In this document: in pieces, positions 60,562 to 64,000 of the stretch
How positions within the stretch are numbered: the stretch's first letter is position 1
How the letters are laid out: each line of letters starts with the position of its first letter
Source of the DNA: Imhoffiella fuscus
GTDB lineage: Bacteria; Pseudomonadota; Gammaproteobacteria; Chromatiales; Chromatiaceae
Direction of reading: 5' to 3'
DNA length: 64,000 bases
Assembly: GCF_042682685.1 (NCBI RefSeq)
Contig: NZ_JBHUHX010000040.1
Coordinates: 1 to 64,000 of the forward strand
Made by a program: the position numbers and the translations under genes
Notes under the pieces: generated by a model
What the model was told of the DNA's origin: nothing
What the model saw: the letters and a program-made list of their open reading frames with translations, nothing else
Database searches by the model: none

Positions 60562-61391
60562 GGCGCTTCACTCGGCATGGGTTGAAATCCAAGGGCGACA
60601 GACAGAGCGGCACCGTCGAGATAGGGCAGCCGCACCGTGCCCGCGCGTTGCTGGGCGATGGCCTGTAGCAGCGGCAGAACGCGGGCGGCCGGATTTCCCG
60701 CGCGCATCGACTCCAGTGCCGGAGGGCGTGCACGCGTTTCGTTCTCTTCCTGGCCCTGGGGGGCGCGTATTGGATCGAGCGCCATGCGCGCCAGCGCGGT
60801 CTGGCCCCGGTCCCGTGCGAGCAGCAAGGCGCAGGCGAACGGCGTTTCGAAATGCCGATGGACGTCGAACGTCGGCGGTCCGGGAAGGTCGTAGGCCACC
60901 AGCAGTATCTCGTCGCACTCGGTCGCGAGCTGGGTGGCGCACTCCAGAAGCCCGGCGGACAGCGTGGCGTCGCCCGCAGCCAGGCTGGTCGATGGGGACA
61001 TGCAGCCGCTGCCGATCGACCAGTATCCGGCCGCTGCGTTGTGCACCGAGTTGTGGAATAGGGTCGGCGAAAGCGCGACCGGTTGCTGTGCGATTCCCTG
61101 ACAGAGCCGGTCGATCAGGCTCAGGTCGCCATCCGAGGAGGCGAAGACGCTGGGCAGATGGGCGAGATTCGCCTCGACCTGCTCGATCGCCTGTCGTGCC
61201 GCCTCCATCGCCAGACGGGTCGGAGGGGTCGCGCGGCGGCGTTCGTTGGGCGGCAGCAGCAGGGGCGCGAGCGGCGGCAGCGGGGCCGGCCGGTACTGGA
61301 TCTCGCCGCGCAGGATGGCCGCCGTCGTGGGCCAGTCGGTCAGACCGGGTGCGATGACGCCGATCGATCGGATCAGGAGCGGCGGGATCAT
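60555..61391 (-). CDS. Ketosynthase-like chain-length factor
   Basis: 278 residues, shorter than a true ketosynthase and with the beta-ketoacyl synthase N-terminal fold only (SIGVIAPGLTDWPTTAAIL, FASSDGDLSLIDRLCQGI, LSPTLFHNSVHNAAAGYWSI). The active-site Cys is missing: the equivalent turn reads SPSTSLAAGDATLSAGLLE. Proteins like this pair with an active ketosynthase as chain-length factors (ApeC-like). Start ATG overlaps the stop of the upstream ketosynthase gene. Confidence 0.8.
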   Translation of the reverse strand: MIPPLLIRSIGVIAPGLTDWPTTAAILRGEIQYRPAPLPPLAPLLLPPNERRRATPPTRLAMEAARQAIEQVEANLAHLPSVFASSDGDLSLIDRLCQGIAQQPVALSPTLFHNSVHNAAAGYWSIGSGCMSPSTSLAAGDATLSAGLLECATQLATECDEILLVAYDLPGPPTFDVHRHFETPFACALLLARDRGQTALARMALDPIRAPQGQEENETRARPPALESMRAGNPAARVLPLLQAIAQQRAGTVRLPYLDGAALSVALGFQPMPSEAPC

Positions 61392-62584
61392 CGCGGATAC
61401 CCCAAGACGAGCGAGGCGTTGGTGCCTCCGAAGCCGAACGCGTTGGTCATGAGGACCTGGGGTCTGAATTCGAGGCCCGTTTCCAGGACGTCCAGGGCTA
61501 GATCCGGATCTCTGGCGCCGCGATTGAGGTTCGCGGGCAGGAAGCCCCGTTCCAGCGCCAGCAGACAGATGACCGCCTCGGTCACCCCGGCGGCACCCAG
61601 CGTGTGTCCCGTCCAGCCCTTGGTGCCGCTGGCGCGCGGCGGGCGGGTGAAGCATTGGGCGATGGCCCGATCCTCGGCGCGGTCGTTGGCCGGGGTTCCG
61701 GTCGCGTGCAGGTTGAGATAGTCGATCGCCTCGGGGGGGAGACCGGCACGATCGAGTGCGGCACGCATCGCCAGCGCGGCGCCCAATCCGTTCGGATGGG
61801 GCGACGAGATGTGGTGCGCGTCGCTGCTCTCACCGTAGCCGAGCAGCGCCGGTCGGTTCGGGCTGGGCGGGAGGCGTTCGAGCAGCACGAATCCGGCGCC
61901 CTCGCCGAGCGAGATGCCGCGCCGGTCGCGCCCCCAGGGCTGGCAGGGCCGAGGCGAGAGCAGCTCCAGCGAGGCGAATCCGTGGAGCGTGGTGGAGCAG
62001 AGCGTGTCGGCGCCGCCGACGATGGCGGCATCGCAGAGTCCCGACAGCAGATGACGGCCGGCGGCTGCGAAGACCTTGGCGCTCGACGAGCAGGCGGTCG
62101 AGACGACCTGGGTCGGGCCGCTGATCCCCAGTCGGGCGCGGCAGAAGGCGCCGAGCGAGAAGTTGCTGTGGGTCCGGTCGAAGCGCAGATCGTCGCCCAG
62201 GTCCTGGCTGCCGGAAAGGGCGCGACGGCGATAGGCCGCCTCCGTATGTTCCAGGCCCGAGGTGCTGGTGCCGAGAAAGAGACCGATGCGCTCGGGTCCG
62301 TAGCCCGCGCGGACACGCTCGACCTCTCGGTCGAATCCGTCCTGTTGCAGCGTCAGGTGGGCGAGCCGGTTGTTGCGGCAGTCGAACGCCTGGAGTGCGT
62401 CCGGCAATGGGGCCGATTCGAGGTCGGGGACGCGTCCGATCCAGGTGTCGAGCGCGATGTCGGGGAGATCGCAGCGCGTCAGGCCCGAACGCTCCTCGCG
62501 CAGTGCCTGCAGCGAGGCCGAGCATCCGAGTCCCAGTGCGTTGACGAGTGTGAAGGCGGTGACGCTGAGGGGCTCGATAGACAT
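61388..62584 (-). CDS. Beta-ketoacyl-ACP synthase (FabF-like)
   Basis: 398 residues, condensing enzyme with the full triad: Cys in VVSTACSSSAKVF, His in NLHATGTPANDRAEDRAI, and His in TKGWTGHTLGAAGVTEA; C-terminus NAFGFGGTNASLVLG. ATG at 62584 is chosen for the fold start; 62626 is in frame. Extends an acyl chain with malonyl-ACP. It forms a pair with the Cys-less protein that follows. Confidence 0.9.
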   Translation of the reverse strand: MSIEPLSVTAFTLVNALGLGCSASLQALREERSGLTRCDLPDIALDTWIGRVPDLESAPLPDALQAFDCRNNRLAHLTLQQDGFDREVERVRAGYGPERIGLFLGTSTSGLEHTEAAYRRRALSGSQDLGDDLRFDRTHSNFSLGAFCRARLGISGPTQVVSTACSSSAKVFAAAGRHLLSGLCDAAIVGGADTLCSTTLHGFASLELLSPRPCQPWGRDRRGISLGEGAGFVLLERLPPSPNRPALLGYGESSDAHHISSPHPNGLGAALAMRAALDRAGLPPEAIDYLNLHATGTPANDRAEDRAIAQCFTRPPRASGTKGWTGHTLGAAGVTEAVICLLALERGFLPANLNRGARDPDLALDVLETGLEFRPQVLMTNAFGFGGTNASLVLGYPR

Positions 62585-62645
62585 CTGACTCGGCACGGAA
62601 AGACAAACACGTTCGGGCCGCATCATAGCAGTTTGTGCTCGTGCC

Positions 62646-64000
62646 TCAACCGCTCAGAGTCGGCCGCCGAGGGCGCGCGAGCAGAAAGGTGGCCGGCAGC
62701 GCCAAGCCGATGCCGAGCGCGGTGGTGAGACCGATGGCATGCAGCACCGGGATGCTGGACAGGGCGAGCAGACCGAACATGAGCAGGCTCGATAGCGCCG
62801 AGAGGGCGACGGCGAAGGCGGCCCGCGCGGATTCGGCCGGATCCGCGCATCGGCGGCTGAGAAAGAGGCTGTAATCGATGCTGAGCCCGAGCACCAGCAG
62901 CAGCGACACCAGATGGAAGAGATTGATCGCGCCTTCGATGGCCAGCAGCAGGCCGTAGTCGAGGACGAGGGTCAGGGCGATGGGCAGGATCACCCTCAGT
63001 GTGCGCCCCTGACGGCGGACGCCCAGCCAGATGAGTACGCCGATGAGCGCGGCGGCGAGCGTCAGACTGTTCAGCGTTTCCCGGATGAAACGGTCGATCA
63101 GTCCGGCGCTGGTTTCGCGCAGGTCGAGATACCGCAGTCCGTTGGCGGGATCGAGCGACTGGAGCGCGGCGATGGCAGCCGGGTGATCGGCACCGATCAG
63201 CGGGATGAGTCCCACCCACGCATCGTCGAAGGGCTGGAGGAGCGTCTCCAGTCGTTCGCCGATGGGCGTTCCTTTCAGATCATCGGATGTCAGTGGCGTC
63301 TGGGCGCGCGCCAGATCCAGGTCGTCCAGAAAGGGCGTGAAGGCGCCGGTGCGAAATGGCAGTCCGGCGACGGCCTGATCGAGTCGCCGTTGCAGCTGGT
63401 CCCGGCTCGGTAGCTCGGATTGACGGGCGCGCTGGGCGGTCTGGCTGGGCAGGATCCGTGTGGGTGTGTCGAAGCCGGCGATGAGGCCGGCGTCGACCAG
63501 TCGATTCAGCTCGGCGCTCGATGACTCGATGCGTTGCAGCACCTGTTCGGGATTCGTGCCGACGATGAAGAGAATCTGCGCCACCTCGGGTGCGCCCAGT
63601 TCGGTGCGCAGACGCTGGTCCAGGGCGATCTCGGATCTGGGGACCGTGCTGAGACGCGAGAGATCGCTGCTCCAGGGATCGGGATGCAGCGCCAGCAGTG
63701 CGGCCAGGAGTCCGGTCAGACCGAGCGTGATGAGACGGGCGGGGCGGCTGTCGAGCGTCGGGAGACGGTCGAGCAGGCCGGGCAGGGCGCTGGGCGCCGT
63801 CCAACGGTAAGGCTCCGGGAGCAGGACCGGGAGCAGGAATCTGGAGCAGGCGGCTGCGCTGGCCAATCCGGCTCCGGCGAGCACCCCCAACTGAGCCAGT
63901 CCCTCGAATTCGGCCAATGCCAGGGCGGCGTATCCGCAGACCGTGGTGACGACCGCGATCAGCAGGTTCGGACCGATCTCGCTCAGGCCCTCGATCCGAT
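62646..64000 (-). CDS. MMPL-family exporter, partial (5' end outside window)
   Basis: The frame stays open to the right edge, so at least 450 C-terminal residues of a larger RND/MMPL transporter are present. Helix-rich first part (NLLIAVVTTVCGYAALALAE upstream of an in-frame TTG at 63917, then LGVLAGAGLASAAACSRFLL), a large soluble loop (about 63690-63120), and a second helical block ending SIPVLHAIGLTTALGIGLAL. Such pumps export lipids in aryl-polyene clusters (ApeM-like). 61 bases before the ketosynthase. Confidence 0.85.
   Translation of the reverse strand, partial: RIEGLSEIGPNLLIAVVTTVCGYAALALAEFEGLAQLGVLAGAGLASAAACSRFLLPVLLPEPYRWTAPSALPGLLDRLPTLDSRPARLITLGLTGLLAALLALHPDPWSSDLSRLSTVPRSEIALDQRLRTELGAPEVAQILFIVGTNPEQVLQRIESSSAELNRLVDAGLIAGFDTPTRILPSQTAQRARQSELPSRDQLQRRLDQAVAGLPFRTGAFTPFLDDLDLARAQTPLTSDDLKGTPIGERLETLLQPFDDAWVGLIPLIGADHPAAIAALQSLDPANGLRYLDLRETSAGLIDRFIRETLNSLTLAAALIGVLIWLGVRRQGRTLRVILPIALTLVLDYGLLLAIEGAINLFHLVSLLLVLGLSIDYSLFLSRRCADPAESARAAFAVALSALSSLLMFGLLALSSIPVLHAIGLTTALGIGLALPATFLLARPRRPTLSG

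Overview
The window looks like a high-GC gammaproteobacterial chromosome. Gene families (YchF, LapB, HolC, ParC, a bacterial-type CCA enzyme, GalU, ManC) and the heptameric intergenic repeats would fit a purple sulfur bacterium of the Chromatiaceae, but no photosynthesis or sulfur-oxidation gene is present, so that placement is inference. No transposase, integrase, tRNA, rRNA or CRISPR array was found.

Left third (about 150-22575, all minus strand, read from right to left): a Wzx/Wzy-type exopolysaccharide or capsule locus. In transcription order it holds a secreted Ala/Gly-rich protein, an outer-membrane beta-barrel, a very short OPX export protein, a Wzc-like co-polymerase/tyrosine autokinase, a membrane-anchored helical protein, GDP-fucose genes (fcl-gmd), the priming phosphosugar transferase, a second near-identical fcl-gmd pair, three glycosyltransferases, the flippase Wzx, a Wzy-like polymerase, a sulfotransferase, an aldo/keto reductase and a heparinase-II/III-like lyase. 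The Wzx-Wzy-sulfotransferase part is clearly AT-rich and looks imported. Together these predict a fucose-containing, probably sulfated, surface polysaccharide. ManC (42463) and GalU (35472) elsewhere in the window would supply GDP-mannose and UDP-glucose.

Middle (22977-57066): mixed housekeeping and signalling. There is a P-loop ATPase/metallophosphatase pair, a PiT phosphate transporter, a HBM-HAMP receptor without output domain, a PhnD-like binding protein coupled to a GGDEF-EAL protein, LapB-PyrF-GalU, two very large paralogous PAS hybrid histidine kinases (1360 and 1549 aa), a Sel1-repeat protein, an inositol-monophosphatase-like enzyme, ManC, YchF, PrpF, a DUF2939 protein, Cca, ParC and a REC-HD-GYP response regulator placed just before the second hybrid kinase. 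Cyclic-di-GMP turnover (GGDEF-EAL, HD-GYP) and surface polysaccharide are thus near each other on the chromosome.

Right end (57377-64000): HolC, then a tightly overlapping minus-strand operon (MMPL exporter cut by the window edge, two ketosynthase-fold proteins, a hotdog dehydratase, a FabG-like reductase, a family 2 glycosyltransferase and a DUF218 protein) resembling the type II fatty-acid-synthase core of aryl-polyene clusters.

Intergenic DNA is rich in small repeats: a GGCGCAATA palindrome, a CCCGGAT/CCTGGGT hairpin family in gaps between genes, and a heptamer family (consensus CAGCNNC) that reaches 11 tandem copies before parC.
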